A stretch of 64,000 nucleotides of DNA from Sinonovacula constricta (GCA_007844125.1 CM017558.1:55972165-56036164), one strand, 5' to 3'. Counted from the first letter of the stretch, positions 42,920 through 53,100 are shown. Notes: generated by a model from the letters alone, not told the origin. Numbers and translations: made by a program.

Positions 42920-45900
42920 AGAGAGAGAGAGAGAGTGAAAGAGAGAGAGAGAGAGAGAGAGAGAAATTCGTAATCTATACAGCGTTTCCTACTTACCATA
43001 AGTTAACGACACTTTTGTCCTTTTAAAACTGAGTATATTTATCCGAAAACACAATTGTCTCTTTCCTTAGTCAAATCATGTTGCATACCGCTTATTATTT
43101 TCACATCTTTGTCCTTTCCATCCCGGTGTACATCAAGTTGCATATCGCTTACCTTTGTCACATCTTTGTCCCTGTCACCCAGGTGTACATCAAGTTTCAT
43201 ATCGCTTACCTTTGTCACATCTTTGTCCCTGTCACCCAGGTGTACATCAAGTTTCATATCGCTTACCTTGGTCACATCTTGGTCCCTGCCACCCCGGTGT
43301 ACAACCACCGGAACACAATCCAGAAGACTTGTTACACGGTGCTCCATCACAGTGACACTGCGCACAGTCAGGCTCGAAGTGGTAGTTGTCACAGGCTATT
43401 CAAAGAAAAGTTTACTCTAATAAATTGACCTTTTTAATTTAATGACTATAACAATACCAACAGCTAGTGTTGCATAAATTTGATAACGTTAATGATAATG
43501 TTGTGGTATCTAATTGGTTTGATTCAAACCTTGTCCTTATTGAAATGTTCCATAATTATTATAACATTTACTTTAAAAGCTCATTATTTGTAACATGTAT
43601 ATGCTTTCACAACTCTACACTTTACCTGGTTGGTAAGGAGGAATGCACACCATCCTCCCAAGGTCCACCTATGTCGTATTCTGTTTTAATATCAAATGCT
43701 ACATCAAATTGCAAATTACATCAATTATATAGCTCACTACCTTAGTTTGCTTTATAATAACAAAAAGGAAACTGAGAAATCTTCTTCTTAACCTTGAGTT
43801 AAATGGGCTTTCGCACAGGACGTCCGCCACTTATCAAGAATGATGAGTTTTAAAATGTTTGAGGTCTACATATTTAAGTGATGACGGAGATATTGCCGAT
43901 TAAAAATTCCACACATTCATTGTGCTTATTTATGATGTTGTTGTTGTCGTGATTGTTCTTCTTGTTGTTTATGTTTTTTCTCTGTAAATTGGATTCTCTT
44001 ACAAATCTTGGGTAATCCTCTCCTTCGGAAAACAAAGACGACCGGGTGAGACCTTTAAAAACGATTAGACCATACCTTCCCTCTCTCGACCAATCAGATT
44101 GCTTGATTTCCCTAATATATATCCCATATACAGTCCAGACAAGCCGTATAACCCCTGTTATATTTACACACGGATTGCACGTGAAGTACCTGGATTTGTC
44201 AATCAATAGTAGGAATAGTACGCAAGGCACATGACACATTGAAACAAGTTTTAACACGAAATTTGAGAGTTCATCAGAACGTTTAACACACAACAGACAT
44301 CTGAAAAGACATTCGTTTTTCTTAACCACCGTAAACCACAAGACACGTCTAGTTTTGATATCTCACATAATACTTGATCACAACAACGTTACTTGTGCAA
44401 TGTGGCGGCCGTTAAAAAACTCCCCGTGCATATAATCTATGTTGTCATTTAATACATCCTATAAGCGTTGCTACGTGTATTTCCTTTGATGGACATTGGA
44501 CTTTGGTTCCTCAATACCATCTTCACATGAACAAGATGCTACACCCATTTAGTCTTCCGGTCATTTTTTATATAACGAGTTATTTTCATTTATCATTTAT
44601 ATTTTCATTAATCAACAATATTTATGTAGTTATACTAATCGAAATTATACCTCTATCTCTTTAAAACCCTATGTGGACATTATTTTTCAATGACGTCACT
44701 ACTTTCGTCATAAGAGTGATCAAAGAAAAGATAAACGCTTGGACATTTTTGTTCAAATAGATTGGTTTTCGTTGTGGCTTGCATTTGAGAAACCAACCAG
44801 GAAATGCGAGGTTAGAGCTTTATAAAACCGGTGTATGCACCCCAGTCGGTCTATATTGACGGCTGACCATATTGCCGGCTTGCATGTGAATACCTCTGTC
44901 CCATGCCTTTCCAAATGTTGATATATATTGCAATACTCATTGGATCATATGTTCTTATTGAAAAAGTAAGCATGCTGAAAACGGTTTGTGGATTTTTAAG
45001 ATGAAGTTAAGTTGTTGTCGCTTTTTTACTAAATATATTTGTTGTGCTTTTTGTTGTTAATGCTGGTGATGCCTTTTGTTTGTGATGTGATGCTTATGAA
45101 AGTCATGATGATATTAGTGACGATGATGGTAGTGGTAGTGTTATTGGTGATGTTGGTAGTGGGGGTGGTGATATTCATGTGATTGATTGTGATGGTTGTT
45201 ATGATAATGAAGATTTTGTGGTCGTGATTATGGTGGTGTTGATGTTGGTGTGGGAATGATGATCAGAAGTAATGTTGGTTTAAATGGGGTGGTGGGGAAA
45301 GTTATTTGTAATGAAGGTATTTGGGATGATGGGGATGGTGGTCGTAAAAGTAAGGATAATTGTGGCAATGGTGGTGGTGGTGGTGGCGATAGCTGTTGTA
45401 GACGTACTAGCACTGCACGGTATAAACTCACGTGCACATCGTGCCTATAGTTCAGTCAAAGAAAGCTCGTAATCTGATTGGACGAGGGGGGTAGATTTGT
45501 GAATGAACAAAGCCGCATACGAATATCACTCCTTGACCAGAGGAAATGGTCAAAAGGGGGGACGAACTGCTTTTAGCATGGTTTACTAAGCCGAGATATT
45601 TGCGATATTCCGCGCAGAAGCTTCTGTGGTCCTGAACCATGGTATGTAATAGGTCAATCGTCAATCTCAGCATTTCATTCTAAACCTACCACACCAGTTA
45701 GGAGATGGACATTTTGATTGCTACGGAATCTTTTTGACCGTTGTTTGTCCACCCGTACAGGATGAAACTTACACCGCCCAAACAGCGGTTTAAAGCGCTT
45801 TGATTTACTATTTTCTTTCCCAAAAGTGCTTTGCAACTGCCATATTGTTTTGAACCAGTTGACTGAACGACTGGCAGTAAGTGTTTCACGTCTGTGTAGT

Positions 45901-46764
45901 AATCATGCGAAAGTAAAACCGGTTTTATTTTGGAATAGTATACCCTGGGGTAAGTTGTCAATAATCATGAGCCACTCTGGTGTCAAACACAGGTAGAAAA
46001 CAACATACCTCGAGTACCGACCCGTTCATACATGCCCAAAAGTTGGGGGTCTTTTACGTCGAGCTCCTGTCAGTCATGTTGATTACATTGAAAGAGGAAA
46101 GTTTAAACAAAAACCTTTCACTTAAGGTAATTTATTATGCAGTTTGATTTCACAAAATGTACTTGTGATGTTTAGGTAAGTGCAATTTTCTGGTTAACTT
46201 GCGAATGCACATTTAACCAGTCAATGCTCTGTTATAATAAGTCAACTTTAGATTGGTGATCATGCATATTCGCGTGTTTTCGTTAAGTGGTTACAGTTTA
46301 CAAACTGGTCCAGGAAATTACTGAAAGCCAGGATTTACATGCGCTTGTTTGTATAAAACCTAAAATGTCATAAGACTGTAGACATCATTGTCGAAAATGA
46401 GCGGTAATCCAATGTTGCCATGCTATACAACTTACGCATAAATACTTGCACCTCACACACTATCATCAAAACGTCTTTATATTTGGCTCGTGTTCTATGA
46501 AGTGCAAGAGCTACATATCTGATCGGAGTGTCCCCAAAGAGAACGTCTGTGACGCCTTGTTTGGCCAGGTACTCCTGAGACGTAACATTGTTGATGTACA
46601 CGTATGACGACTTGGAATTTTTGTATGGAGTGGTCTCTGATACAAACATCTTGAAGCCGTAAAGTTGTTCGTACCCTGTAGATGTCAAGAATAAAATGAG
46701 CTTATCATCATCATCATCATCATCATCATCACCATCGGTATCGTTATCGTTATCGTCCTCGTCG

Positions 46765-46809
<45 letters not shown>

Positions 46810-47258
46810 ATCGTATTCGATGATATTTTTCTTTACACACTGGTTGATTTTGCTTTTAATCTTATTTTAATATGGAATTATCAAAATAATCCATGGCAGT
46901 CCCTCTCTGAAACTAACATGGGTCGTTCCTTCCAAACACCTTCACCTTCCCCACCAGGACTGCCGCACCCAGATCTATTTCCCACCAGGGTCCCTTGGCC
47001 GGGTATTCGTACCCGGCACCTGCACAGCACCGACAACCATCTCCTGTGAATTTTGTCTTATTATCTACAGCCATGTCTGCGGTCCAATTGTAATAGTAGT
47101 CAAAGGTGGTAGACTGGTACACTATCTTCTGTAAAGCTATGTTTTCTGTAAGAAATAAATTGTTAGTTTAAAATTTGATTACTTTCTGCAGCACTATCCT
47201 AAGATAACACATGTTAATAGAAATTATTTATTAATTGTACTACTACTACAAACGCGCG

Positions 47259-47289
<31 letters not shown>

Positions 47290-47937
47290 AGATATATTTA
47301 GATAGAGAGACAGACAAACAGACAAACAGACAGACAGACAGACAGATGATAGATAGATCTATCACATGCTAACCTATCTTTTTTAAGTATAAATAGTTTA
47401 AAAGATGAAAAGTGTACGTCATTACCAACGTTTGTTTTAAAATAAAGCGTATGCAGTGTTTAACACAAAAGTACAATATGCTGTAAATTGAGGTCCTGAG
47501 CAACAATGTCAATTGTATATTAAAAGCCAAGGATTATTGTTATTTAAGACCTTGACAGTGTGTTTGTTCAAACAGATCAAATGGGAAGACTAAACCAATA
47601 CACGTGCCAGTCAGTGCGCATTAAAACCCATTTTATTCTAAAAGATATGTTATTTGTTAAAGGCTGTATGTTGTCATCCTTTATAAATAATAAACGGGAA
47701 ATGTCCTAGATCCATTCATGAATAGTTTCTGTATCAACATAAAATATTTCCTCACAAAACAAAACCAATTGGTGTAAGTTGCAGTGGATGTAGAGCATTA
47801 CTGCTAAAAAATATAATTTTTAAATGAACATATGAAATACAAATGCAGTATATGTACTCACGGCGTGCCGCAATAGTTTCATCAAGCAAGAAGACCGAAC
47901 ACATAGCTGTATACAGCAGACGTCCGAGAGACGACAT
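27117..47937 (-). CDS. Gene B: F5/8C-EGF transmembrane receptor, complete (9 coding exons)
   Basis: Minus-strand join, 5' to 3': 47937-47862, 47145-46918, 46675-46436, 43395-43267, 40933-40799, 40466-40329, 35252-35115, 27784-27556, 27306-27117; total 1503 nt, 500 residues. All introns are phase 1 except the last (phase 2). Domains: signal peptide (1-25), F5/8 type C / fucolectin-like domain (26-181), five EGF-like modules (182 to about 407), TM helix (about 418-437), cytoplasmic tail (438-500) with Y474, Y480, Y489 and Y495. It is a paralog of gene A in convergent orientation. Family knowledge: F5/8C lectin heads bind glycans or lipids, and EGF-repeat receptors with tyrosine tails (Draper, MEGF10) act in phagocytosis. 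A recognition-receptor role here is inferred. An exon missed in a long intron cannot be excluded. Confidence 0.85.
27307..27555 (-). other. Phase-2 intron between TM and tail exons of gene B
   Basis: 249 bp, GTAATT donor and TTTCAG acceptor. As in gene A, the first in-frame codon inside is TAA. Confidence 0.8.
27556..27784 (-). CDS. Gene B exon: last EGF-like module plus transmembrane helix
   Basis: Acceptor TTTAACAG, phase-1 start. It reads (E)[40 protein letters not shown], a short acidic/basic linker, then a hydrophobic run beginning [14 protein letters not shown]. It ends GG|GTAATT, so the TAA at 27552-27554 is intronic. It is highly similar to gene A's exon 11626-11863 (shared [28 protein letters not shown]). 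Confidence 0.92.
27785..31480 (-). other. Gene B large intron, first part
   Basis: AT-rich intron with an A/C-rich low-complexity tract at about 27945-28040 and one end of the TTAA element family (inverted relative to 7650) near 28485-28520. No EGF-like exon was found on the minus strand. Confidence 0.6.
31480..32600. repeat. Degenerate tandem array, ~300-340-bp unit
   Basis: Landmarks recur in order: GTTGGCTAATTTGCATAA (31913), GTTGGCTCATTTACAAAA (32250) and GTGCTAATTTGCATAA (about 32548), each after an ATATGAATA or AAATATTCATA motif. AAATCT..(A/C)T.AGTGATAGTCT occurs near 31562 and 32280. Copies are strongly diverged. Confidence 0.6.
33185..33300 (-). repeat. SINE 3' part (minus strand)
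   Basis: Reverse complement: GACTTAATGTGGGAAGTTCT, then CAGCTGACCTGCGGTG, AGTTCTACCCAGACG and CACTGCGAAGTATG. This is the tail of the SINE seen at 19406 and 61614. The tRNA-like head is missing or unrecognisable. Confidence 0.8.
34002..34571 (+). mobile_element. Non-autonomous element with internal 146-bp tandem repeats
   Basis: The left end TAGTCCCCTACCGGT matches the reverse complement of the right end (TAGTCCCCTAACGGT). Inside, a unit of about 146 bp with GCTGCAAGGTCATGCTGTG followed by ACCTTGACCTTCAAGGT starts at 34157, 34302 and 34448. A GACGGACT microrepeat and a ~34-bp palindrome (34538-34571) close the element. Tandem core plus microsatellite plus palindromic end recalls the bivalve pearl-type elements. 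The AGGTCA-type half-sites are a direct observation; regulatory function is unproven. Confidence 0.75.
34572..35114 (-). other. Gene B intron, no gene seen
   Basis: AT-rich intronic DNA between the tandem-core element and the EGF exon at 35115. No exon-like segment is visible. Confidence 0.6.
35115..35252 (-). CDS. Gene B exon: EGF-like module 4
   Basis: 138 bp between TTTTTTTCCAG and GTACCT, phase 1/1. It reads [35 protein letters not shown] and GYTGPRCDE. One N-glycosylation sequon (NIS). Confidence 0.92.
35253..36309 (-). other. Gene B intron, no gene seen
   Basis: AT-rich sequence. No splice-bounded cysteine-rich segment was found on the minus strand. Confidence 0.6.
36310..36895. repeat. 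47/48-bp minisatellite
   Basis: About eleven copies of a unit containing GTATGCTGGTAATATTCTTG and ATCCAACTTGATGTTACTGC. The period is 47 bp in the first copies (36361 to 36408), then 48 bp. Because 48 is a multiple of 3, several frames on both strands stay open. No splice context or composition supports coding. Confidence 0.95.
36896..37777 (-). other. Gene B intron, no gene seen
   Basis: AT-rich; a short GATGAT repeat at about 37258-37305. Nothing else was recognised. Confidence 0.6.
37778..38985. mobile_element. TIR DNA element, non-autonomous, with TTA target duplications
   Basis: The left end GGCCAAAAAAAAATATATAT then CTGGTTACGGTGAC matches the reverse complement of the right end (GGCCAAAAGAAAAAATATGT then CTGGTTACTGTGAC). 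TTA flanks both ends (37775-37777 and 38986-38988). The ~1.2-kb interior encodes no transposase. The TTA duplication fits PIF/Harbinger-like targets, but superfamily assignment is inference. Confidence 0.8.
39600..39665 (+). repeat. tRNA-like SINE remnant
   Basis: GGTTGTTATCTCAGTTGTTT and GAGCACCTGACTCTTGGACT resemble the D-arm and anticodon region of a tRNA. The T-arm (GGTTGTGGGTTGTCC) is degraded and no acceptor stem pairs, so this is a tRNA-derived remnant rather than a tRNA gene. Confidence 0.45.
39700..40328 (-). other. Gene B intron, no gene seen
   Basis: AT-rich intron up to the donor of EGF module 3. Confidence 0.6.
40329..40466 (-). CDS. Gene B exon: EGF-like module 3
   Basis: 138 bp between GCATATTATAG and GTAAGA, phase 1/1. 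It reads [33 protein letters not shown] and GYQGDQCSD. It corresponds to gene A's exon at 1750-1887. Confidence 0.93.
40799..40933 (-). CDS. Gene B exon: EGF-like module 2
   Basis: 135 bp between TATTTCAG and GTGCGT, phase 1/1. It reads [34 protein letters not shown] and GFHGDMCNS. It corresponds to gene A's exons at 1347 and 5308. Confidence 0.93.
40934..42820 (-). other. Gene B intron, no gene seen
   Basis: AT-rich intron. A GC-richer stretch at 42425-42525 may be a repeat fragment. No EGF-like exon was recognised. Confidence 0.55.
42823..42965. repeat. (TA)n followed by (GA)n microsatellite
   Basis: About 92 bp of pure TA repeat followed by about 50 bp of GA repeat. Confidence 0.98.
43084..43311 (-). 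repeat. 57-bp minisatellite overlapping the 3' end and splice donor of an EGF exon
   Basis: Units with period 57 bp start at 43084, 43141, 43198 and 43255. The unit at 43255-43311 is the exon's own end (GGGTGGCAGGGACC.AGATG..) plus its GTAAGC donor. Two further units keep a GTAAGC donor (GT at 43209-43208 and 43152-43151); in the outermost unit it is lost. Confidence 0.95.
43267..43395 (-). CDS. Gene B exon: EGF-like module 1
   Basis: 129 bp between TTGAATAG and GTAAGC, phase 1/1. It reads [30 protein letters not shown] and GWQGPRCDQ, with the same compact spacing as gene A's 264-398 exon. If the first donor is not used, the frame meets TGA at 43247-43249, seven codons on. Use of the copied downstream donors would therefore give a truncated, TM-less product. 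Confidence 0.9.
43400..46435 (-). other. Gene B intron between F5/8C and EGF exons
   Basis: Contains a 155-codon minus-strand open frame (43874-44341) without a supporting motif, a diverged copy of the 12886 repeat family (44830-44970), and GT/GGT-rich simple sequence (about 45060-45400). A 20-bp string CTTACACCGCCCAAACAGCG at 45768 recurs at 62739, probably a shared repeat end. No host exon was recognised. Confidence 0.5.
46436..46675 (-). CDS. Gene B exon: F5/8 type C domain, second half
   Basis: 240 bp between CATCTACAG and GTAAGT, phase 1/1. It reads [40 protein letters not shown] and ends [10 protein letters not shown]. The F..FVS, (V)R(Y)V.L.L and (L).(L)CEV.V signatures are those of F5/8C / fucolectin tachylectin-4 domains. 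One NVT sequon. Confidence 0.9.
46699..46808. repeat. (ATC)n microsatellite
   Basis: Trinucleotide ATC/CGT tract in the short intron between the two F5/8C exons. Confidence 0.97.
46918..47145 (-). CDS. Gene B exon: F5/8 type C domain, first half
   Basis: 228 bp between TTTCTTACAG and a GTTAGT donor, phase 1/1. It reads [31 protein letters not shown] and [16 protein letters not shown] then FGRND. N.A....QSS/T, A.D....T and WW.ID.. are core F5/8C motifs. Splicing to 46675 creates a tryptophan codon (T|GG). The classical H...R.D fucose-binding triad of eel-type fucolectins is not evident, so ligand is unknown. Confidence 0.9.
47146..47861 (-). other. Gene B first coding intron
   Basis: Contains a compound (GC)n(AC)n/(GACA)n/(GATA)n microsatellite at about 47250-47358; otherwise AT-rich. 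Confidence 0.8.
47862..47937 (-). CDS. Gene B first coding exon: signal peptide
   Basis: ATG at 47937-47935, 76 nt to a GTGAGT donor, phase 1. [18 protein letters not shown] then DETIAAR fits a signal peptide with cleavage near the end of the exon. Splicing gives Q-N-I-A-L, the usual start of an F5/8C domain. TTTGTAG just before the ATG (47946-47940) looks like an acceptor, so the 5' UTR probably has an intron and the true first exon lies further right. Confidence 0.82.
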
Positions 47938-48334
47938 GGCTACAAAGAAAACATAACTTTCAGTTAAACTAGTTGCATCATTAAGACTATGAACAATCGT
48001 TTGTTCGTCAAATATTTCTCTAAATTATTTCCAACAAAAGCTTGTACAAAACTTTAGTGGCGCTGTCAATAGAACACTGGAGTGCCAAACAAGAGGTAAC
48101 GGGTTCAGATTCAAACAAATAAGCACATATTGTGTTATATTTCATGTTGATATTTTTTCATATGTGCAGCTCCTAAATCATAACAAGAAATTAGTTTTAA
48201 GTATTATTCTTTTACCATAGAACAAACTGTTATGGATAAGGCAGAAAACATGTCTTCCGTCGGTATTATGTCATAATATATGCCATAGCTAGTCATTGCG
48301 CTTATGCGTAATTTTTGTGTTGTGTGTGGGCATT

Positions 48335-49040
48335 CTTTAACTGTTAGATAGGCATCCTACATTCTCACAAAACTTTTGAGATGCGCTCAATACGTTCATT
48401 CTGTTACGGCGCCGGGTGTCCGACTCGGGAAAGGCAGACCCTGTGGCAGAGTACAAAGATGAAAACTGACACTGGTTAGACTTCATGGACTGCAGCCTTT
48501 CTTCCCATCCTCTTTTGCTCATGCAGCTGAGCTTTGTCGATTTCAGAAAGACATTTGCTCAGTCTGCACAAGCTGACCGTTTGTAACATGTTGGTTCTCA
48601 GTTGTTCTGGTCCATTTTCAGTACTTTTATGTCCCTCTTACACACGTCTTTGAATCAAGGTTGTGGTTTGCAAACAATCTCCGTAGAAGTGGTCACGATG
48701 AATCCGGTCGTCGTCCATGCGCACAACATGGCCGAACGCGCGCTGATTCAGAGCGTGTGCATGCATTTGCACCCAGCTCCTTCCATGACTTTTAGACCTT
48801 ATCCTGCCAGTTGTTCTTCAGAATGTGTCTGGGGCATATGAAAAGCATTTAGTTTTTGCTCTTGTCGGGCTGGTGAACCTTATGTCTTGCAATCGTACAG
48901 AAGTCATCAGCTGCTGTAGGTTTTTTGGCTGAGTGAGCGGTTATTAGGTCGTCTGCATAAGGAAGTCATACATGCACCTCAGCTGGACCATAAACTGGAG
49001 TGGTTGCAGAGGTTTCCGTTTGTCCTATTTCGAAATGTGA
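48335..49040 (-). pseudogene. Decayed non-LTR reverse-transcriptase remnant
   Basis: On the minus strand, one frame gives YADDLITAHSAKK (RT catalytic YADD with the usual follow-on), and further 3' another gives GHVVRMDDDRIHRDHFYGD, the C-terminal segment common in RTE/CR1-like bivalve elements, then FKDVCKRD. Frames change and stops intervene, so the copy is dead. Confidence 0.7.
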
Positions 49041-49686
49041 TACTTTCAACTGAAGGACCTAATGTGTGATTCAGCATCGCAACATAGAAAATCCAAAATA
49101 GGATGGGAGCCAAGACACGTGTTGTCTGTTGATGTTGAGTCGTCGACGACGCATTGCATATTTTAGTGGAAGAATCTGATGCTGAGTAATTATACTTCCG
49201 ATCCTAGAACGGATATTGAAGAGGCCATCATGGTAAATTGTATGTGGTAAATACTTTAGTGCCTTCTCCAACACTATATACTCTACGTACTTTTTCTTAT
49301 GTACATGTATATATATATATATAGATTTCTTTGCTCTTGTATCACCAAACATTCTAAACATTTTATTGTGTGTATTTTAATTATCTTACACATGTAGCGT
49401 ATATGTTTTTAGACCATTACGAGGCATACATTTTTATAAAATAAAGTTCTGTTATTTTCCTATTCGTATGTGTGGTACCGCTAACGCATAGCATTATTTA
49501 TTATCCACACACGTTGATACCTTTTCGACTCTTCCAGATTTCGCGTTCACATTCGCTGTGTATACAAAAAATACGTTAGTACTACATATACTACACATAC
49601 TGTGATAACACGATCGTTTTCAAATCTCATGTTTCATCACACAGTAATGTTGAAATCAATACAAGCCCATCGGACATTTACCTTGT
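49041..49686. other. AT-rich interval, no gene seen
   Basis: Short (AT)n at about 49308-49322. No recognised protein motif. Confidence 0.5.
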
Positions 49687-50121
49687 GTGTACAAAGGAAA
49701 CTCTTCCAGCACTATTATTGGGCCCATTTTTTCGCTTGGGCTGAAATCCGATTTGTATAATTGTACGCAATCAGAACGGAAATTAATTTTGCTGGGATGT
49801 ATTCATTTTATTTATTGTGCAAATAACACAACTGATGACGCGTGGTTATTGAGGTTTGACAAGTATGTCATGCCAAATTGCAATCTAAACACTTCAGCAA
49901 GTTCCGCCGCTTTTCGAAAATTCAAGATTCACTGGCATCACATCGGCCATTTCTCGCAAAATGGCGACGTGCTCAGCGTTGTTCATGATTGGTCCTCTGC
50001 AATCAGTCGGAACGCCTTGACCATTTCTGGTTTGAAATTATTGCTTAGAAATAACAATTCGAATACTTTAGCAATATCCGTCGCTTTTCGAAGAGCACAG
50101 GATTTCGGAGAAATGTTATGA
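49687..50121 (+). CDS. Unrecognised 144-codon open frame with internal duplication
   Basis: ATG to TGA with no intron. Two segments resemble each other: LNTSASSAAFRKF (about residues 67-79) and SNTLAISVAFRRA (about 123-135). The underlying DNA also matches (CCGCTTTTCGAA / CGTCGCTTTTCGAA), so a ~170-bp duplication is present. No domain was recognised and there is no splice or promoter support. It may be part of a repeat rather than a gene. Confidence 0.22.
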   Translation: MYKGNSSSTIIGPIFSLGLKSDLYNCTQSERKLILLGCIHFIYCANNTTDDAWLLRFDKYVMPNCNLNTSASSAAFRKFKIHWHHIGHFSQNGDVLSVVHDWSSAISRNALTISGLKLLLRNNNSNTLAISVAFRRAQDFGEML

Positions 50122-53100
50122 GAATTCTTCACACTGAAACATATACATGAAAGAATATTTCAGATTGTTATTAATACTTTTCCATGCGTAACCTTTAAAA
50201 TAAATACCTTATCGATCAATGAAAATTCTTTTTATATGAAGCTATGAAAATACATGCCACACAAGGAAAACACATAGACAGTGGTAAGTTTCGGAGATAA
50301 TACTCGTATGATCTAATGAGACGCAACGGGTTTGTGTTCGTAGCAGCGTAAAAGTGTGTGTGTGTGGGGTGGGGGGGGAGCAAAACTACCTTTTGGAGCA
50401 AAACCACTTCCAGCTGCGCGCGCGTCGTTCGTGGGCAAAAACCACTTACAGTGTGCGTGAGTCACTCTAGGCGCAAACAACTTTCGGTATGCTTACATCA
50501 CTTTCGAAGGTGAAAACAACAACACACTTGTATGTCGCATCGATACCAATAATACGTGATGTTTACTACTAAAGGATTATGAAGTACTGATGTTCGTAGT
50601 TTTATAGCTTAGTAAGAAAGTGTAATCGATGGTATCGTGTGTTTGTTCACTGTTTATTATGTAGTTGTGTTGTTGTTGTTGTTTTTGCTCCGATGAACCC
50701 AGACGCTAGCGATCTTAACATATATCTTTGCGTTAAATGCGGTAATATCATAGTAAACAGGGGAAATCTTTTGCATCATTTCCGAACTTGGCATACACGT
50801 TCTTATTTTTCAAGTAAATGCGTCTATTCAGGTTATAAGGTCTTTTAAGGTAATGGAACTGAAATGAGCACTATTCACTTTGCTATTTTTGTATTTGTAA
50901 TACATATGGTATAAGACACTTATAACTGAAATATCAAAAGATTATAAATCTATAACTCAAGGTAATCAAGTTTTAATACACAGACCCTTTGCTCGCTGTT
51001 GCTTAATATGGGGACATGAGTCTAAATAGGCAACAATCATTCATTGTACGTTTTAACCTGTTTCTCTAGGTTTTTATATAGTTGTATATTTTCTGTAGTT
51101 CAGTTGTTATATTTTCAGCTTTTAAGCAATTGAAACGCTTTATACTGAGGCATGTTAAAAATAAATAAATATGTAAGTGTACTTTATTTCTTGTCGAAGT
51201 GTATTTACAGTGTATAAAAGAGACTGCAAAAAAAATGTTCTGTCTCTTAATCTCTTCTCCATATTCGAATAAATTAACTGTCTTCATATTAAACATGCAT
51301 AATAATTTACATCGGATATTATTTTGGTGACATGTAGGTCCAACTGGCCGTGTGTATATTCATATGAATAATATTATTGTCTGTAACACTGTAAATTGTA
51401 TACATGTAACAATTAAAAAATTACTTACTAAATCCACGCATGTATCTTTACATAATCTAAAATACAACAAAACTTACCTTTTATCCCTTGCTTTATTACA
51501 CAAGATGGACTATGTGTGGGAAATAGCACTTGTTATTTCAACAGTAACTGAAGCAAGTATCCACCCGATGTCGCTGAAGCTTGAAAAAATCATCATACCT
51601 CTTAAATGTCAGCGTACTGATCTGTTTTTATGGGGCATAAATTTCATATTGTGTCCTGTTTACTCCATGCCGGCTTTAGTCAGATTGATCTGACTTTGAC
51701 AAAAAGTGTAGATCCAGATCAGACAGGGCGCTGACTTATCATGATTTGCAGTATGTGCAATGTGTCTTGTTGTATTTTCATGTAGTTGTTAGCAATAACA
51801 ATGATGTATTGCCTGTTTATAAATCTAGCACAAAAAGGGTTAAGAGGAAGTCACCATAACTGCCCTAACGACGAATGTGCCTAAATTGTAACAGGTACAG
51901 CGTTGGTGTATTTTAAGTTTGAAATGATTTTGTGTGTGTTTGTGCTTTGTAAATGTAGGCTTCCTACCATAAATTATTCAAACATTGCTTTTAATGTATG
52001 CATGAAATGTATTTAATACTTCCTTCAATTTAATATGTATTACTTTGTTTTTAACAGGAGGCTTACATTTCTCCATTGACTCAACCCACGAGTATCAAAT
52101 ACATGAACGTTCAGATTTGAATACGTCTGAATGTGTGTCCATGCTGAGAAAGACATTTTTACATTAATCTGGTCTTATAGCGGTCAAGTGACGGTGTACT
52201 TGACGTTTCGAACCACATACTCTGCAATTCATATGCATTTAAATTATGACAGTGGCAGCAGCAGCATCAGTATTAACTCAGTCGGTGTTACACTGACTCA
52301 ATCGGTGTAAATCTCTCTTAAATCGGTATGAAAGGGGATGAATGTGTTGTGTGTTATTCTTGACCATACGATGATATGTTATCATTATCATTCTGATCAT
52401 TTTTTATCATAAAGTTGGTAGTACATACAGTGTTATTCTGTGTGTTATTCCCTCTTTTGCTAAAATTCAACGTAAAAGTCAAATTATAATATACAGTAAG
52501 GAAGTTAAATGAACACCAATGTCCCCGGAAATTTAGGATCAAGTGAGATTTCGATGTTTGTACTAAACACCTAAAGCATCTTCGTAGCTTATAATATGCA
52601 TTAATCACTGAAGCGTTTTGAACTAAAGGGTGTAGCTTAAATTATACGTTTTTTTCACTACCTGGTTTTAAAATACAAAACAGTAGCAAACATAGTGGTT
52701 AAGTTGTCTTCCAAATTTTGCCTGAACATGGGTGAGGAGGTGTATTTTTCTCTGTAGATAAAGTTTATTCCTCAAATTCATATTAAAATGAATACTCATA
52801 CTCATTTAAACGTTTGTTGTTGTTGTTGCTGCTGCTGTTTTTGGTAAGTTCTTTTCTTCTTTGTATGTGCCAATTGGTCAAACCGAAAAAGATATGTTTA
52901 TTATGTATTCAACGACATTATATTATAATAATGATACAGGTTTAATATATATGACGTGTGTGTAAATTCATCGTGAAATTAAAAAAGAGACTGAATATAA
53001 TTCCTATTTACACGTACGCCACCGTGTATAAATCACATTGATTGTTCTTACTATGAATACACTTGTTATGTTTATTGGTAACTGCATTCACACACACATA

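Noticed and set aside
43039..43428. Repeat proteins overlapping the EGF exon on both strands
   Set aside because: They are other frames of the 57-bp minisatellite; the EGF frame with splice borders is the real coding sequence.
43874..44341. 155-residue open frame on the minus strand
   Set aside because: No domain, no splice role in gene B, and asparagine-rich simple sequence at its end; more likely repeat-derived.
45228..45472. Proline-rich or glycine-rich short proteins
   Set aside because: GT/GGT-rich simple sequence open by composition.
51352..51693. 113-residue plus-strand protein
   Set aside because: AT-rich frame without motif, conservation cue or splice context.
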